Shown: positions 39,117 through 48,869, counted from the first letter of the stretch. The stretch: 64,000 nucleotides of DNA from Bordetella sp. BOR01 (GCF_019218885.1 NZ_JAHUWT010000004.1:186001-250000), one strand, 5' to 3'. Numbers and translations are program-made. The notes: generated from the letters alone by a model not told the origin.

Positions 39117-41534
39117 ATGCAATTTCCCGAATCCTGGCTGCGCGCCCTGGTCAATCCCGCGATCGCAACCGACGAACTGGCACACCGGCTTACCATGGCC
39201 GGCCTGGAAGTCGAAGAAACCGCACCGGCCGCGCCGCCATTTACCGGCGTGGTGGTGGCGCGTATCACGGCCATTGCCCCGCATCCCGATGCCGACAAGC
39301 TGCGCGTCTGCCAGGTCGACGACGGATCGGGCCAGGCCTTGCAGATCGTGTGCGGCGCGCCCAATGCGGCGCAAGGCCTGACGGTGCCGTTGGCACGCGT
39401 GGGCGCGGAACTGCCCGGCGGCATCCAGATAGGCCAGGCCAAGATGCGCGGCGTGCAGTCGGCCGGCATGCTGTGTTCGGCGCGCGAATTGGGCTTGTCG
39501 CAAGATCATGCAGGCCTGCTCGAGCTTCCGGCCAGCCTGGCGCCCGGCCAGCCGCTGCGCGAGGCGCTCGACCTGGACGACACGCTGTTCACCCTGAAGC
39601 TGACCCCCAATCGCGCCGATTGCCTGTCCATCCTGGGCGTGGCGCGCGAAGTCGCCGCCCTGACCGGCGCGCCGCTGTCGGTGCCCACCGCCGTGGCGGT
39701 GCCCGTCACGCTGGCCGACCGCATCCCCGTCACCATCCAGGCGCCCGACCTGTGCGGCCGCTTCGCCGGCCGTGTCATCCGCGGCGTGAATGCGCGTGCC
39801 GCCACGCCAGCCTGGATGAAGACGCGCCTGGAACGCGCCGGGCAACGGTCTGTTTCGGCACTGGTCGATATTTCCAACTACGTCATGCTCGAGCTGGGCC
39901 GCCCCTCGCATGTGTTCGATCTCGACAAGATCCACGGCAGCATCGACGTGCGCTGGGCGCGCGAAGGCGAGACCCTGGAACTGCTCAATGGCCAGACGGT
40001 CGAGCTCAACAGCAAGGTTGGCGTCGTGGTAGCGGGCCAGCAGGTCGAGAGCCTGGCCGGCATCATGGGCGGCCAAGCGACCGCTGTCACGCTGGATACC
40101 GCCAACATCTATGTCGAGGCCGCCTTCTGGTGGCCCGAGTCGATTGCGGGCCGCGCACGTCGCTACAAGTTCAGTTCCGAGGCCAGCCATCGCTTCGAGC
40201 GCGGCGTCGATTACGCCAGCATTCCCGAGCACCTGGAATTCATCGCGCGCCTGATCATCGACATCTGCGGCGGCCAGGCCGGCCCGATCGACGACCAGGT
40301 CGCCAACCTGCCGAACCGCGAGCCGGTGCGCATGCGACTGTCGCGCTGCCACCGCGTGCTGGGCGTGCCCGTGCCGCAGGCCGAGGTCGCACAGATATTC
40401 ACCCGCCTGGGCCTGCCGTTTCGGGTCGAGGGCGACGATTTCATCGTCGAGCCGCCGTCCTACCGCTTCGACCTGTTGTTGGAAGAGGACCTGATCGAAG
40501 AGGTCGCCCGCATCTACGGCTTCGAGCGCCTGCCCGACGTGCCGCCGATGGCGCGCGCCCAGATGTTCTCTCAGCCCGAGCAACGGCGCGGCCCGCACGC
40601 GCTGCGCCGCCTGGCTGCCGCGCAAGACTATCAAGAAGTCGTCAACTACAGCTTCGTCGAGGCCGACTGGGAACGCGATTACGCCGGCAACGACGATCCT
40701 GTGCGGCTGCTCAATCCCATTGCCAGCCATTTGTCGGTAATGCGTTCCGGCCTGATCGCGGGCCTGGTGGCCAACATTCGCTACAACGCCAACCGCAAGC
40801 AATCGCGGGTGCGCGTGTTCGAGCTGGGACGCGTGTTCCTGCGCGATGCCGCGCATCAAGACGGCCCGCTCGACGTGGCGGGCGTGCGCCAGCCGCTGCG
40901 CCTGGCCGGCGCGGCCTGGGGCCCGGCAGTCGAAGAGCAGTGGGGCGTGCCGACGCGGCATGTGGACTTCTACGACGTGAAAATGGACGTGCAGGCACTG
41001 TTCGGCGCGCGTGCGGCCCAGTTGCGTTTCGAGGTTGCCGGCCATCCCGCGCTGCATCCCGGCCGCAGCGCCCGCATCGACCTGGATGGGCAGGCGGTGG
41101 GCTGGATCGGCGAACTGCATCCGCGCTGGGCGCAGCAGGCCGACCTGCCGCACCCGCCGGTGGTATTCGAACTCGAGGTCGAGGCACTGTCGCAAGGGCG
41201 CCTGCCGCAAGTGCGCGAGCTGTCGCGCCAGCCGGTGGTGGTGCGCGACCTGGCGCTGTGGGTGGGCCTGTCGGTCAGCGCCCAGTCCATGCTGGACACG
41301 GTGGCTGCTGCCATCGCAGCCGACCCGCAACTGGCCGTGGTGCAAGATGCCCGCCTGTTCGACGTATGGCGCGACAAGCCGCAAGAGGGCCGCCCGGCCA
41401 CTGAAAAAAGCCTTGCGTTCCGTTTCTGGCTACAGGACACTGAGGTCACGCTGGACGAAGCCCGCGTCACCGATTGCCTGGCCCGCATCAACCAGGCGCT
41501 GGCCGATGCCCACGGCGCGCGCCAGCGTACTTGA
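39117..41534 (+). CDS. pheT: Phenylalanyl-tRNA synthetase beta subunit
   Basis: 805 residues, normal length. Order: EMAP-type tRNA-binding domain (about 40-150), B3/B4 editing domain (about 210-370), B5 domain (about 400-475), catalytic-like core and C-terminal ferredoxin-fold anticodon-binding domain (about 705-800). Cotranscribed with pheS upstream and ihfA downstream (3 bp apart). Confidence 0.97.
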   Translation: MQFPESWLRALVNPAIATDELAHRLTMAGLEVEETAPAAPPFTGVVVARITAIAPHPDADKLRVCQVDDGSGQALQIVCGAPNAAQGLTVPLARVGAELPGGIQIGQAKMRGVQSAGMLCSARELGLSQDHAGLLELPASLAPGQPLREALDLDDTLFTLKLTPNRADCLSILGVAREVAALTGAPLSVPTAVAVPVTLADRIPVTIQAPDLCGRFAGRVIRGVNARAATPAWMKTRLERAGQRSVSALVDISNYVMLELGRPSHVFDLDKIHGSIDVRWAREGETLELLNGQTVELNSKVGVVVAGQQVESLAGIMGGQATAVTLDTANIYVEAAFWWPESIAGRARRYKFSSEASHRFERGVDYASIPEHLEFIARLIIDICGGQAGPIDDQVANLPNREPVRMRLSRCHRVLGVPVPQAEVAQIFTRLGLPFRVEGDDFIVEPPSYRFDLLLEEDLIEEVARIYGFERLPDVPPMARAQMFSQPEQRRGPHALRRLAAAQDYQEVVNYSFVEADWERDYAGNDDPVRLLNPIASHLSVMRSGLIAGLVANIRYNANRKQSRVRVFELGRVFLRDAAHQDGPLDVAGVRQPLRLAGAAWGPAVEEQWGVPTRHVDFYDVKMDVQALFGARAAQLRFEVAGHPALHPGRSARIDLDGQAVGWIGELHPRWAQQADLPHPPVVFELEVEALSQGRLPQVRELSRQPVVVRDLALWVGLSVSAQSMLDTVAAAIAADPQLAVVQDARLFDVWRDKPQEGRPATEKSLAFRFWLQDTEVTLDEARVTDCLARINQALADAHGARQRT

Positions 41535-41537
41535 ACC

Positions 41538-41882
41538 ATGGGGACTACTATGCTTGCCGAGCCGCGTACCCTGACCAAGGCCGAACTCGCCGAATTGCTG
41601 TTCGAGCGTGTTGGCCTGAACAAGCGCGAAGCCAAAGATATTGTCGATACATTCTTCGAAGAAATCCGCGATGCCCTGGCGCGCGGCGATTCGGTAAAGC
41701 TGTCGGGCTTCGGCAATTTCCAGGTGCGCAACAAGCCGCCGCGTCCCGGGCGCAACCCCAAGACGGGCGAGACCATCCCCATCGCGGCACGGCGCGTCGT
41801 CACCTTCCATGCCAGCCAGAAATTGAAGAGCGTGGTCGAGCAAGCCGAACCCGCATCGGGTGCAGACGACGGCGGGGAGTGA
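41538..41882 (+). CDS. ihfA: Integration host factor alpha subunit
   Basis: 114 residues, HU/IHF family. The DNA-bending arm with the intercalating proline ([12 protein letters not shown]) and [13 protein letters not shown] are intact; a roughly 15-residue acidic tail extends beyond the E. coli protein. Forms a heterodimer with IhfB. Position directly after pheT is conserved. Two starts are possible: ATG 41538 (used here) and ATG 41550, which has GGGGA just before it; the difference is four residues. Confidence 0.96.
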   Translation: MGTTMLAEPRTLTKAELAELLFERVGLNKREAKDIVDTFFEEIRDALARGDSVKLSGFGNFQVRNKPPRPGRNPKTGETIPIAARRVVTFHASQKLKSVVEQAEPASGADDGGE

Positions 41883-41939
41883 TACGCTTTGTCGGCAATT
41901 GTTATCGGCTCATGACGCACCACGGCATAAAATCTTCCC

Positions 41940-42347
41940 ATGACTCGTCCCGAACCCACCGTTGCGCTTCCTCCCATTCCCGCCAAACGTTACTTCACGA
42001 TAGGCGAAGTCAGTGACCTCTGCGGCGTCAAGCCGCACGTGCTGCGCTACTGGGAGCAGGAATTCACCCAGCTCAAGCCGGTGAAGCGCCGCGGCAACCG
42101 CCGCTATTACCAGCACCACGAAGTCTTGCTGATCCGCCGCATCCGTTCGCTGCTGTATGAGCAGGGCTTCACCATCAGCGGCGCACGCAACCGGCTGGGC
42201 GATGCGCGTGATACGCCGCACGACCAGGACGCCGCCGTGCGCCTGACCGGTGCCGAGATCCAGGCCTTGCGCGCCGAATTGGGCAACGTGTCGGCCATGC
42301 TGTCCGAGGCCTTGGGCACGCAGCCCACCGGCAACGACGCGCGCTGA
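41940..42347 (+). CDS. MerR-family transcriptional regulator
   Basis: 135 residues. MerR winged helix at residues 18-85 ([23 protein letters not shown], with wing KRRGNRRYY), followed by a short coiled segment (about 105-125) and no cysteine metal-binding loop, so it is not a metal sensor. This short MerR protein accompanies ihfA in many beta- and gamma-proteobacteria; its effector and targets are unknown. Confidence 0.92.
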   Translation: MTRPEPTVALPPIPAKRYFTIGEVSDLCGVKPHVLRYWEQEFTQLKPVKRRGNRRYYQHHEVLLIRRIRSLLYEQGFTISGARNRLGDARDTPHDQDAAVRLTGAEIQALRAELGNVSAMLSEALGTQPTGNDAR

Positions 42348-42367
42348 ATCCGGCTTTTTCGGTACGC

Positions 42368-42399
42368 AAAAACCTGCCCCGTACGGTGCAGGTTTTTTT
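42368..42399. terminator. Terminator after the MerR gene
   Basis: Stem AAAAACCTGC (42368-42377) / GCAGGTTTTT (42388-42397) with a T7 run. It ends the pheST-ihfA-merR unit and overlaps the probable -35 region of the tRNA promoter. Confidence 0.9.
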
Positions 42400-42408
42400 C
42401 AGTTCTGA

Positions 42409-42414
42409 TATACT
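42409..42414 (+). promoter_or_regulatory. -10 box of the tRNA-Pro promoter
   Basis: TATACT ends 10 nt before the mature tRNA 5' end, a plausible distance for a stand-alone tRNA gene. The -35 element is weak and falls inside the preceding terminator stem. Confidence 0.45.
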
Positions 42415-42422
42415 CTTCTTCT

Positions 42423-42501
<79 letters not shown>

Positions 42502-42509
42502 GCAGTTCC

Positions 42510-42549
42510 AAGGCCGTTAGTGATAGTAATCACTAACGGCCTTTCTCTT
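42510..42549 (+). terminator. Terminator of tRNA-Pro
   Basis: Perfect 15-bp inverted repeat (42510-42524 with 42529-42543) with a 4-nt AGTA loop, followed by TCTCTTT. Unusually long and perfect stem. Confidence 0.9.
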
Positions 42550-42603
42550 TGTGGCGTTGTGGTTTTGTGGCTGGGGCGCATTACTATTACTGGGCAAGTG
42601 AAT

Positions 42604-43008
42604 TCAGCGAGGCTTGCCCACGCGACGTGAAGCGAGCCGGGGAGCACCAGCATTAATGGTCAACCAGTTGGTTGTTGGCGCCTCTTTGCGTGCTGCCCAG
42701 TCGTCGCCGATTTTCAGGACGAGAACGTCCTTGGTCTCGTGAGCGCCGACATCACCCATATCGCGGAAGGCCTCTTGCCAAATTTCATGGGCGACCAGAA
42801 AAGTTTTCGCGAACACCCCAATTCCTTTTGAGTCGATCCACAACGGAGCCGCATTGCCGTCAATGCGGTTTTGGATGTTCTTCACCAAGCGCTGAGCCAG
42901 AGCGAGATTGTCTTTCGATGCAGAAATCAGGATGAGATAATTGCCTTGCTCGGGGGTGTTGCTCTGCTGGGCGGGAGTGGGGCCGCTTTCAAACGGGTTT
43001 TCAGGCAT
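42604..43008 (-). CDS. Hypothetical protein
   Basis: 134-residue soluble protein of unknown family, start MPENPFESGPTPAQQ with a Pro/Gln-rich N-terminus. The middle (YLILISASKDNLALAQRLVKNIQNRI) looks like a beta strand followed by an amphipathic helix. No signal peptide or membrane segment. It is convergent with the tRNA-Pro terminator. Local GC (about 45-50%) is clearly below that of flanking housekeeping genes, which suggests acquisition. A 13-codon-longer start is possible but less likely. Confidence 0.7.
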   Translation of the reverse strand: MPENPFESGPTPAQQSNTPEQGNYLILISASKDNLALAQRLVKNIQNRIDGNAAPLWIDSKGIGVFAKTFLVAHEIWQEAFRDMGDVGAHETKDVLVLKIGDDWAARKEAPTTNWLTINAGAPRLASRRVGKPR

Positions 43009-43133
43009 GGTCAGTCTCGGTGGGTAGTTGCTGTTGCAAGGCTTCAATCATATTCCTCCGCGTGAAGAAAACCGCGCAAGCACCCCGGGGACGCTATGAT
43101 CACGTCCTTGCGACCCACACAGAAAGGACGGTT

Positions 43134-43532
43134 ATGGCCAACAAACTGGCACTGCTTGCGCTGGGGGGCCTGCTGGCCTTGACGGGCTGCTCGTCGAACC
43201 TTATCTCTGAGTTCAAGGCCGACACTGACGGGCGGGAAAGCCGCAACAGCGATCTGGCGCCCAAGGCGCTTGCGACATGTGTCAGGCCGTACCTTGAGAA
43301 GACGTCTTCGGTGGGCGACAGCAAGCCGGAATTGCGCATGCAGGTATTTGGCGATCGGTGGGAGGCATGGCGGCTGTATGCCACCAACGGCACTCGCACC
43401 GTATACCTGACCGAGTTCGAGCCTCGGTCCGAGAACGGCAGCACCGGCACGCTCTTCTATTCGAAGAGCTTCAACAACATTGATGAACTGCGCGCGAATT
43501 TCCTGGCAGGCATGCAAGCCTGCAAAGGGTAA
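43134..43532 (+). CDS. Hypothetical lipoprotein
   Basis: 132 residues. A lipoprotein signal peptide with lipobox L-T-G-C (Cys about residue 19) and an AAAGGA ribosome site make the start at 43134 secure. Residues after the cysteine (SSNLISEFKADTDG) lack an Asp at +2, so outer-membrane localisation is expected. The mature part has two cysteines or fewer and no recognised domain. Stands alone in the orphan-gene strip after tRNA-Pro. Confidence 0.8.
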   Translation: MANKLALLALGGLLALTGCSSNLISEFKADTDGRESRNSDLAPKALATCVRPYLEKTSSVGDSKPELRMQVFGDRWEAWRLYATNGTRTVYLTEFEPRSENGSTGTLFYSKSFNNIDELRANFLAGMQACKG

Positions 43533-43638
43533 GAATCCTGCGATGCGGGCACGAAATACTTCGTGTCCGCCTCCGGCTCGCCGTGCTACAAGAGATTTGC
43601 CACTTATAGAACTTGTGGCACACCTTTTGGAGAGCCAT

Positions 43639-43890
43639 ATGGACATGTCAAAAGGTAGGCTGGTAGACGGACACAATGTCCATTGTGACGTCATCCAATT
43701 ATCGACGGGGCTATTCAAGCTCGAAATCACGACCCGACCCAAGGACGCCGAAATGGCGGAACGAGTATGGCAGCTACCCCGAGCCCGGGTGTTCATCGTC
43801 CAGGATGAAGCTGAGCACGAGGCGAGGGCTGTCTTGCGTTCGGTCTGGGCGATTGACGAGGCAGGACAACCAACCTTCCTGCTTTCATAG
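43639..43890 (+). CDS. Small hypothetical protein, paralogue of the gene at 61366
   Basis: 83-residue soluble protein of unknown function. It aligns without gaps to the 82-residue product at 61366-61614, with 22 identical positions including the blocks HCDV (15-18), ER-x-W (41-44), V-L-x-S (65-68) and AG-x-P (75-78). That makes both real members of one small family. GGAG ribosome site before the ATG at 43639; the frame is open upstream but without a better start. Confidence 0.75.
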   Translation: MDMSKGRLVDGHNVHCDVIQLSTGLFKLEITTRPKDAEMAERVWQLPRARVFIVQDEAEHEARAVLRSVWAIDEAGQPTFLLS

Positions 43891-44011
43891 CAAAAATGGC
43901 GCCAGCCTTCGTGCGATCCTGGCAGGTGCGCACGAAGGCTTCGCGCCATCGCGAGCCTGTACCCGCAGCTCGTCGGTTGCGTTGCCGGGCTGAACCCAGG
44001 AGAGCAGGATC

Positions 44012-44197
44012 ATGGCAAACGAGCAGAGATACGCATTTGAGGTCGTCGAGGACGCGGGTCGTTACCGGTGGCGCATCACCACGATGGAATTTCCGGGCAC
44101 GCGCGGCCAGGTCGACTTCTCGGATGAGGATTTCGCTACCGAGGATGACGCGCGGGAAGCAGGGCGCAGAGTTCTAGAGGGCCTCATCGAAGGCTGA
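44012..44197 (+). CDS. Small hypothetical protein
   Basis: 61 residues, acidic (many Asp/Glu), start MANEQRYAFEVVEDAG, ending in an amphipathic helix. A GGAGAGCAGG-type ribosome site precedes the ATG. The pattern of alternating hydrophobic residues followed by one helix suggests a small alpha/beta fold. Family not recognised; part of the orphan strip. Confidence 0.6.
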   Translation: MANEQRYAFEVVEDAGRYRWRITTMEFPGTRGQVDFSDEDFATEDDAREAGRRVLEGLIEG

Positions 44198-44466
44198 AGT
44201 AACGTATTCATGGGCAGTGCGTGGCCATTTCCGTCAACTTCCTATCGCAGGCCGATCATCACGCGGACGGTTTGTTCGGCTCGGCTTGAGCCGTCTTGCT
44301 TGCCGCGTCGTCCTTCTGTTGCTGCGTTTGCTGCTCTTGCTGTTTGTCGGGCGCTTGCCCTGGCCCAGGGTGCGCCGTCGTTACTGGATTGCCTAATGGT
44401 TAATTGAAACAATCGCTGGGCAACCAGCTATACACTGAATAAATTGAAATGCTCCAGGAGATCGCC

Positions 44467-44733
44467 ATGCCCAAGCCAAGTGACCGAGCCGCGAAAGATC
44501 GCTGGGATAACGAAGGCGGTTCGCAAATTGCCGAGCTGGCCAGATCATTTGCCATAGAGCGGCTAGAGGACTCCGAGCGACGCATTCTTGCGTTCCTGGG
44601 GGCTTCGGTCCTGAGCTTGTGGGACGAGCTTCCCGACGATGCGCGCCAAAAGGTCTTGAATCGGGATCTGGTTCAAAAAACCTTTGACGAGTCTGTCGTG
44701 AAGGCTCGCATAGCCAGCCTGTTCAAAACGTGA
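44467..44733 (+). CDS. Hypothetical protein
   Basis: 88 residues, start MPKPSDRAAKDRWDNEGG with an AGGAG site 8 nt upstream, which favours it over an ATG six codons earlier. Mostly helical, with a hydrophobic segment (RRILAFLGASVLSLWDEL) that is too charged for a membrane helix. No family recognised. The 269 bp before it holds no supportable gene. Confidence 0.65.
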   Translation: MPKPSDRAAKDRWDNEGGSQIAELARSFAIERLEDSERRILAFLGASVLSLWDELPDDARQKVLNRDLVQKTFDESVVKARIASLFKT

Positions 44734-44755
44734 TCGCGCCGCTTCGAGCCGGGCG

Positions 44756-44953
44756 CTACGTGGTGCGTCCCGTAGCGGGCGTGGCCAAGTACGCCTGCAC
44801 GTTTTCTACAGAAGGACCGACTTGGTGCACCGCTTCTTGCAGTTGCTCGACGGTGATGCCGAGTTCCTGGCTCCAGTAATGGCGTTCCCATTCTTCGTCG
44901 ATGTTCACGCGTGACCGATCGCGCGGGCCCCGGTCGTGCAAATTGTCGTTCAT
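44756..44953 (-). CDS. DUF3606 domain protein
   Basis: 65 residues. The pattern DEEWERHYWSQELGIT followed by EQLQEAVHQVGPSVENV matches the small DUF3606 family, which is widespread in proteobacteria and of unknown function. AAGGAG ribosome site before the ATG. It is convergent with the preceding plus-strand gene and divergent from the next, so it is a single-gene unit. Confidence 0.75.
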   Translation of the reverse strand: MNDNLHDRGPRDRSRVNIDEEWERHYWSQELGITVEQLQEAVHQVGPSVENVQAYLATPATGRTT

Positions 44954-45117
44954 GGAAATCTCCTTGCAAGGTCAGTTGCCATGGATACCAGCAAGCACCA
45001 TGCCCTGGGGCTGTTACATCAAGTAAGGGTAATTCCGTCCTACCTTGAAGCGCCAACTGCACTACAGTGGGTCGCGCCGTGAGTTTTCTGATCGGCGCAA
45101 CCACCAAGGAGAACGAT

Positions 45118-45543
45118 ATGTCCAATAGCCCTATGAAGGCCTGGAGCGACTACAAACCGAGCAAAACCATCTGGCTATGGTCCTGCGTGGGCGCAGCAGT
45201 GTTGACGATGATTGTCGGCTTCAGCGCCGGCGGCTGGGTAACCGGAAGCACCGCTGTCAAGCAGGCCGAGGCTTCTACCGAAACGGCCGTGGCCCAACTG
45301 GCGGCAGGCATTTGCGTGCACCGCTTCATGGCCGCGCCCGATGCGCAGGCCGCATTGGCCGCACTGCAGGGCGCCGATTCGTGGAAGCGCGACTCGATGA
45401 TCGAAAAAGGCGGCTGGGTGACGTTTGCCGATGCCAAGGCGCCAGTGGACGGCGCCGCCGGCCTGTGCGCCAGCAAGCTGATGGAGTCGGGCACGTCGGC
45501 CACCACGACGCCCGCCGTGCCGCGCACCAGCGGCGCTTCCTGA
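45118..45543 (+). CDS. Hypothetical membrane-anchored protein
   Basis: 141 residues with one transmembrane segment (about 18-40) after a short basic N-terminus and a periplasmic C-terminal part containing two cysteines and an Ala/Thr/Ser-rich tail. AAGGAG lies 6 nt before the ATG at 45118. Function unknown. GC is higher than in the preceding small genes, so it may belong to the ancestral chromosome rather than to the orphan strip. Confidence 0.7.
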   Translation: MSNSPMKAWSDYKPSKTIWLWSCVGAAVLTMIVGFSAGGWVTGSTAVKQAEASTETAVAQLAAGICVHRFMAAPDAQAALAALQGADSWKRDSMIEKGGWVTFADAKAPVDGAAGLCASKLMESGTSATTTPAVPRTSGAS

Positions 45544-45550
45544 TGAATAC

Positions 45551-45579
45551 GGTGCCAGCACCCGCGGATGCCTGGCACC
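45551..45579. terminator. Hairpin between convergent genes
   Basis: GGTGCCAG (45551-45558) pairs with CTGGCACC (45572-45579), 13-nt loop. It lies between a plus-strand gene and the end of hpaI. No T-run follows, so a termination role is only suggested by position. Confidence 0.4.
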
Positions 45580-45607
45580 AGCCACACCTGCTGCAGGGGC
45601 GTGGAAG

Positions 45608-46429
45608 CTAGTAGGGGCCGCTGCCTGACGCAGGCGCGGCAGGTGCCTGGCCCTTGAAGTCCGCAGCCAGCTTTTCCGTGGCGCGGGCCAGCAGCGTGGC
45701 GTCCACGCCCACGGCCACGAAGGTGGCGCCCAGTTCCAGGTAGTGGCGCGCTTGCGCGGGGTCGGCATGCAAGATGCCGGCGGCCTTGCCTGCCTGCACG
45801 ATGCGCACGATCGCATCGTCGATCATGGCGCAGACATCGGCGTGGCCCGGATTGCCCAAGTGCCCCATGCTGGCCGACAAGTCGGCAGGCCCGATGAATA
45901 CACCATCTACGCCATCCACCGCCAGGATGTCATCCAGCGCCTGTACGCCCTGTGGCGTCTCGATCTGCACCAACAGGCACATTTCGTCGTTGGCGCGCTG
46001 CAGGTAGCCGGGAATGCGGTTCCAGCGCGACGAGCGCGCCAGGGCGCTGCCCAGGCCGCGTATGCCATGCGGCGGATAGCGCATGGCGCCCACGGCGGCG
46101 GCGGCCTCCTGGGCCGACTGGATCATGGGCACCAACAAGGTCTGCGCGCCGGCGTCGAGTATCTGCTTGATCTGGACGAAGTCGTTCCAGGGCGGGCGCA
46201 CCACTGGCGCAACCGGGTAGGCCGCTACGGCTTGCAACTGCCCCAGCAGGGTTTGCAGTGTGTTGGGCGCGTGCTCGCCATCGAGCAGCAGCCAATCGAA
46301 GCCGGCGCCGGCGCAGATTTCCGCGGTATAGGCATTGGCCAGGCCGGCCCACAGGCCGATTTGCGGGTGCCCGACGCGCAGGGCGCGCTTGAATCGATTG
46401 GTCAGGATGTCCATGGGGGCTGGTGTCAT
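45608..46429 (-). CDS. hpaI: 2,4-dihydroxyhept-2-ene-1,7-dioate (HpcH/HpaI) aldolase
   Basis: 273-residue class II aldolase of the HpcH/HpaI family. Motifs [13 protein letters not shown] and VQIETPQGV...[13 protein letters not shown] carry the metal and substrate residues. Last step of homoprotocatechuate degradation: cleaves 4-hydroxy-2-oxoheptanedioate to pyruvate and succinic semialdehyde. The ATG at 46429 overlaps the hpaH stop (ATGA), favouring it over a second ATG five codons later. It ends the minus-strand operon hpaG1-G2-H-I. Confidence 0.95.
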   Translation of the reverse strand: MTPAPMDILTNRFKRALRVGHPQIGLWAGLANAYTAEICAGAGFDWLLLDGEHAPNTLQTLLGQLQAVAAYPVAPVVRPPWNDFVQIKQILDAGAQTLLVPMIQSAQEAAAAVGAMRYPPHGIRGLGSALARSSRWNRIPGYLQRANDEMCLLVQIETPQGVQALDDILAVDGVDGVFIGPADLSASMGHLGNPGHADVCAMIDDAIVRIVQAGKAAGILHADPAQARHYLELGATFVAVGVDATLLARATEKLAADFKGQAPAAPASGSGPY

Positions 46430-47226
46430 ACGAATCGGCAGTTGACGGAGCCGAGCGGGCCGTAATCGACGGCAAAGGTGTCGCCGGGATGCGCGAATAC
46501 CGGGCGGGTGAACGAGCCCGACAGAATCACCTGCCCGGGTTCGAGCGTGACGCCGCGCGGCCCCAGCTTGTTGGCCAGCCACACGACGCCATGGGCGGGG
46601 TGGTTCAGCACGCCTGCGGCCAGGCCGGTTTCTTCTACCACCGCGTTGCGCGACATGATGGCGCCTACCCAGCGCAAGTCCATCTCGTGGATGCGCACCG
46701 GGCGTCCGCCCAGCACTACGCCCGCGTTGGCGGCGTTGTCGGCGATGGTGTCGAATACTTTGCGCGGCCGCTTGGTATCGGGATCGATCTGGTGCGAGCG
46801 GGCATCGATGATCTCGAGCGCCGGCACCACATAGTCGACCGCGTTGTAGACGTCGGTCAGGGTGACGCCCGGGCCGCGCAAAGGCTTGGCCAGGATGAAA
46901 GCCAATTCGACTTCCAGCCGCGGCACGATGAATCGCTGGGCCGGGATATCGCCTTCGCCAAAGAACATGTCATCGAGCAGGGTGCCGTAGTCGGGTTCGT
47001 CGATCTGCGATGCCTGCTGCATGGCGCGCGAGGTCAGCCCGATCTTGTGGCCCTTGATGCTGCGGCCTTCGGCGATTTTCAGTTCCAGCCATTGCCGCTG
47101 CACGGCGTAGGCATCGTCGATGGTGATTTCGGGGTGGTCCAGCGAAATCTGGCGGACCTGGGTGCGGCTGCGTTCGGCCTGGTGCAGGCGCGCCGCAAGG
47201 GCTTCGATGGTGGATGCGTCGAGCAT
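46426..47226 (-). CDS. hpaH: 2-oxohept-3-ene-1,7-dioate hydratase
   Basis: 266 residues of the FAH-like hydratase family (MhpD/HpaH type). Segments [26 protein letters not shown] and LEVELAFIL are typical. It adds water to 2-oxohept-3-enedioate to form the HpaI substrate. It overlaps hpaI by 4 nt and follows hpaG2 after 30 bp. Confidence 0.94.
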   Translation of the reverse strand: MLDASTIEALAARLHQAERSRTQVRQISLDHPEITIDDAYAVQRQWLELKIAEGRSIKGHKIGLTSRAMQQASQIDEPDYGTLLDDMFFGEGDIPAQRFIVPRLEVELAFILAKPLRGPGVTLTDVYNAVDYVVPALEIIDARSHQIDPDTKRPRKVFDTIADNAANAGVVLGGRPVRIHEMDLRWVGAIMSRNAVVEETGLAAGVLNHPAHGVVWLANKLGPRGVTLEPGQVILSGSFTRPVFAHPGDTFAVDYGPLGSVNCRFV

Positions 47227-47256
47227 GGGCGTGTTCCGGGTGAATGAATAAGGGGA

Positions 47257-48006
47257 TCAGGCGGGTTCGGCCACCAGGGTATTGACCAGCCGGCCCACGC
47301 CCTCGATCTCGGTGACGACTTCGTCGCCGGGCAGGACGTTGACGATGCCATCGGGCGTGCCGGTCAGGATCAGGTCGCCAGGCGACAGCGTCATGAAGCT
47401 GCTGAAGTACGCGATCAGCGCGGGCACGTCGAAGACCATGTCGCGCGTGTTGCCGCGCTGGGTTTCCCGGCCGTTCACCGTGGTGCGCAGCATCAGGTTC
47501 ATGGGGTCGGGAATGTCGTCGCGATCCACCAGCCAGGGGCCCAGGGGCGTGCATGTGTCGCGGCTTTTGACGCGCAGGTTGGGGCGGTACCAGTTTTCCA
47601 GGTAGTCGCGCAGCGCATAGTCGTTGGCCACCGTGTAGCCGGCCACGTGTTCGTAGGCATGCGCGCGAGGGATGTTGCGGCCGGACTTGCCGATTACCAC
47701 GGCAAGTTCGCACTCGTAATGCATCATGGCCACATCGGCGGGCCGATGAGTCTGCGCGCGATGGCCGACGAAAGCATTGGCCGCCTTCAGGAAGCCCAGC
47801 GGTTCTTCGGGGGCCTTGAAGGCCAGTTCCTTGGCATGGTCGGCGTAGTTGATGGCCAGCGTGAAGGTGGTGCGCGGCTCGATGGGCGGCAACCATTCGA
47901 CCTGGTCTTGCGCCACGGTGCGGCCGTCGGCCAGGCGCAGCCCGGTGCCGCCATGCTCGGTAGCCAGGTGGATATTGCCTTGGTAGCGGATGCGGGCGTG
48001 TTTCAC
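47257..48006 (-). CDS. hpaG2: 5-oxopent-3-ene-1,2,5-tricarboxylate decarboxylase / HHDD isomerase subunit HpaG2
   Basis: 249 residues, fumarylacetoacetate-hydrolase fold. Metal ligands lie in HYECELAVVIG and the conserved DMVFDVPALIAYFS and GTPDGI segments are present. In enterobacteria G1 and G2 are fused in one protein; here they are separate genes overlapping by 4 nt. The pair decarboxylates and isomerises the product of HpaF. Confidence 0.92.
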   Translation of the reverse strand: MKHARIRYQGNIHLATEHGGTGLRLADGRTVAQDQVEWLPPIEPRTTFTLAINYADHAKELAFKAPEEPLGFLKAANAFVGHRAQTHRPADVAMMHYECELAVVIGKSGRNIPRAHAYEHVAGYTVANDYALRDYLENWYRPNLRVKSRDTCTPLGPWLVDRDDIPDPMNLMLRTTVNGRETQRGNTRDMVFDVPALIAYFSSFMTLSPGDLILTGTPDGIVNVLPGDEVVTEIEGVGRLVNTLVAEPA

Positions 48007-48698
48007 TGGAGCTCCTGCGCGGCGACCAGGCGATTGGCCAGGCGGCCCAGCTTGCCGATGGTGATTTCATATTGCTGGCCCGCGCGCGCCTGCGGCTCGC
48101 CCGCGGGTATACCGGCCAGCAGCACGTCGCCCGCCTGCAGGGTCATGAAACGGGTGACATCGGCGATCAGGCGGGCGGCGGGCCTTACCCAGTTGCGGGT
48201 AGATGCATGTTGCACCACCCGGCCGTCGACGGACACCTGGATATCCAGGTCGTCGGGGTTGGCCACCTGGCTGCGCGGCACGACCGGCCCCATGGGGCAG
48301 AACCCGTCGCGGCATTTCTGCTTGATGGCAGGCCGGTAATAGCTGGCATGGGGCACGTACAGATCGGCCACGATGCGATAGCCCTGCACGTAGTCGAGCG
48401 CATGGTCGGCATCCACGCGGCTGGCAGTGCGGCCGAACACGATGCCCAGGCAGGCACCCACGACGACGGTGCCGGCGTCGGGGGGCAGGGCGATATCGTC
48501 GCCATCGGCGGCATAGGTGTTGGCTGGCTTGATGTACAGCACGGGCGCGCGCGGCGGCGCTTTGTACGGGGCCTGATTGACGGCGTCGCCCAAGGCGGCC
48601 AGCGCATCGGCGTCGTTGAGCAGCACGCCGGCCACGGTGCGCGGCTGCTCGCCCGTGGGGGGCTGGCAAAGCGCCGCATAAGAAAACGAACGGGTCAT
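48003..48698 (-). CDS. hpaG1: Homoprotocatechuate decarboxylase/isomerase subunit HpaG1
   Basis: 231 residues, second FAH-fold subunit, with YIKPANTY near the start of the fold and the family motif ADVTRFMTLQAGDVLLAGIP. The acid pattern in VVGACLGIVFGR differs from G2, as expected because only one half of the pair keeps the full catalytic set. First gene of the hpaG1-G2-H-I operon. The 213-bp gap to the divergent dioxygenase reductase holds two kinds of palindromic boxes. Confidence 0.9.
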   Translation of the reverse strand: MTRSFSYAALCQPPTGEQPRTVAGVLLNDADALAALGDAVNQAPYKAPPRAPVLYIKPANTYAADGDDIALPPDAGTVVVGACLGIVFGRTASRVDADHALDYVQGYRIVADLYVPHASYYRPAIKQKCRDGFCPMGPVVPRSQVANPDDLDIQVSVDGRVVQHASTRNWVRPAARLIADVTRFMTLQAGDVLLAGIPAGEPQARAGQQYEITIGKLGRLANRLVAAQELQ

Positions 48699-48767
48699 GG
48701 GGTCTCCTTGGGGCGATGCGTGCTGTCGCGTCGGCCGTGGTACCTGCAGGCTAGTCCCTGCATATTA

Positions 48768-48779
48768 TTAACATGTTAT
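48768..48779. promoter_or_regulatory. TTAAC-N2-GTTA palindromic box, copy 1
   Basis: TTAACATGTTAT with perfect 10-bp core TAACATGTTA, between hpaG1 and the dioxygenase reductase. The same motif recurs at 52798 and 57141. Candidate operator for the MarR/HpaR-type regulator at 60404. Confidence 0.5.
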
Positions 48780-48824
48780 CTATTATCCGGAAACTGCCGC
48801 GTGCTGGCAAGTGGCACCCCGGGC

Positions 48825-48854
48825 TTGACAAGCATCGTGCAAAGGGCGAAGAAT
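48825..48854 (+). promoter_or_regulatory. Sigma-70 promoter of the dioxygenase operon
   Basis: Perfect -35 TTGACA (48825-48830), 18-bp spacer, -10 AAGAAT (48849-48854). Predicted start near 48861, about 50 nt before the reductase ATG. An IclR-like box lies just downstream of the predicted start. Confidence 0.6.
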
Positions 48855-48869
48855 AAAAAATGAGAATTC

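Noticed and set aside
39093-41384. 763-codon minus-strand open frame antisense to pheT
   Set aside because: Shadow of pheT, no domain, no ribosome site.
44259-44399. Minus-strand open frame with a plausible Gln/Lys-rich C-terminus
   Set aside because: It has no start codon after the upstream stop at 44400-44402. It might be a gene remnant, but the evidence is too thin to annotate.
44210-44407. Short plus-strand open frame (65 codons)
   Set aside because: Ser/Arg/Ala-rich translation without a ribosome site or family resemblance.
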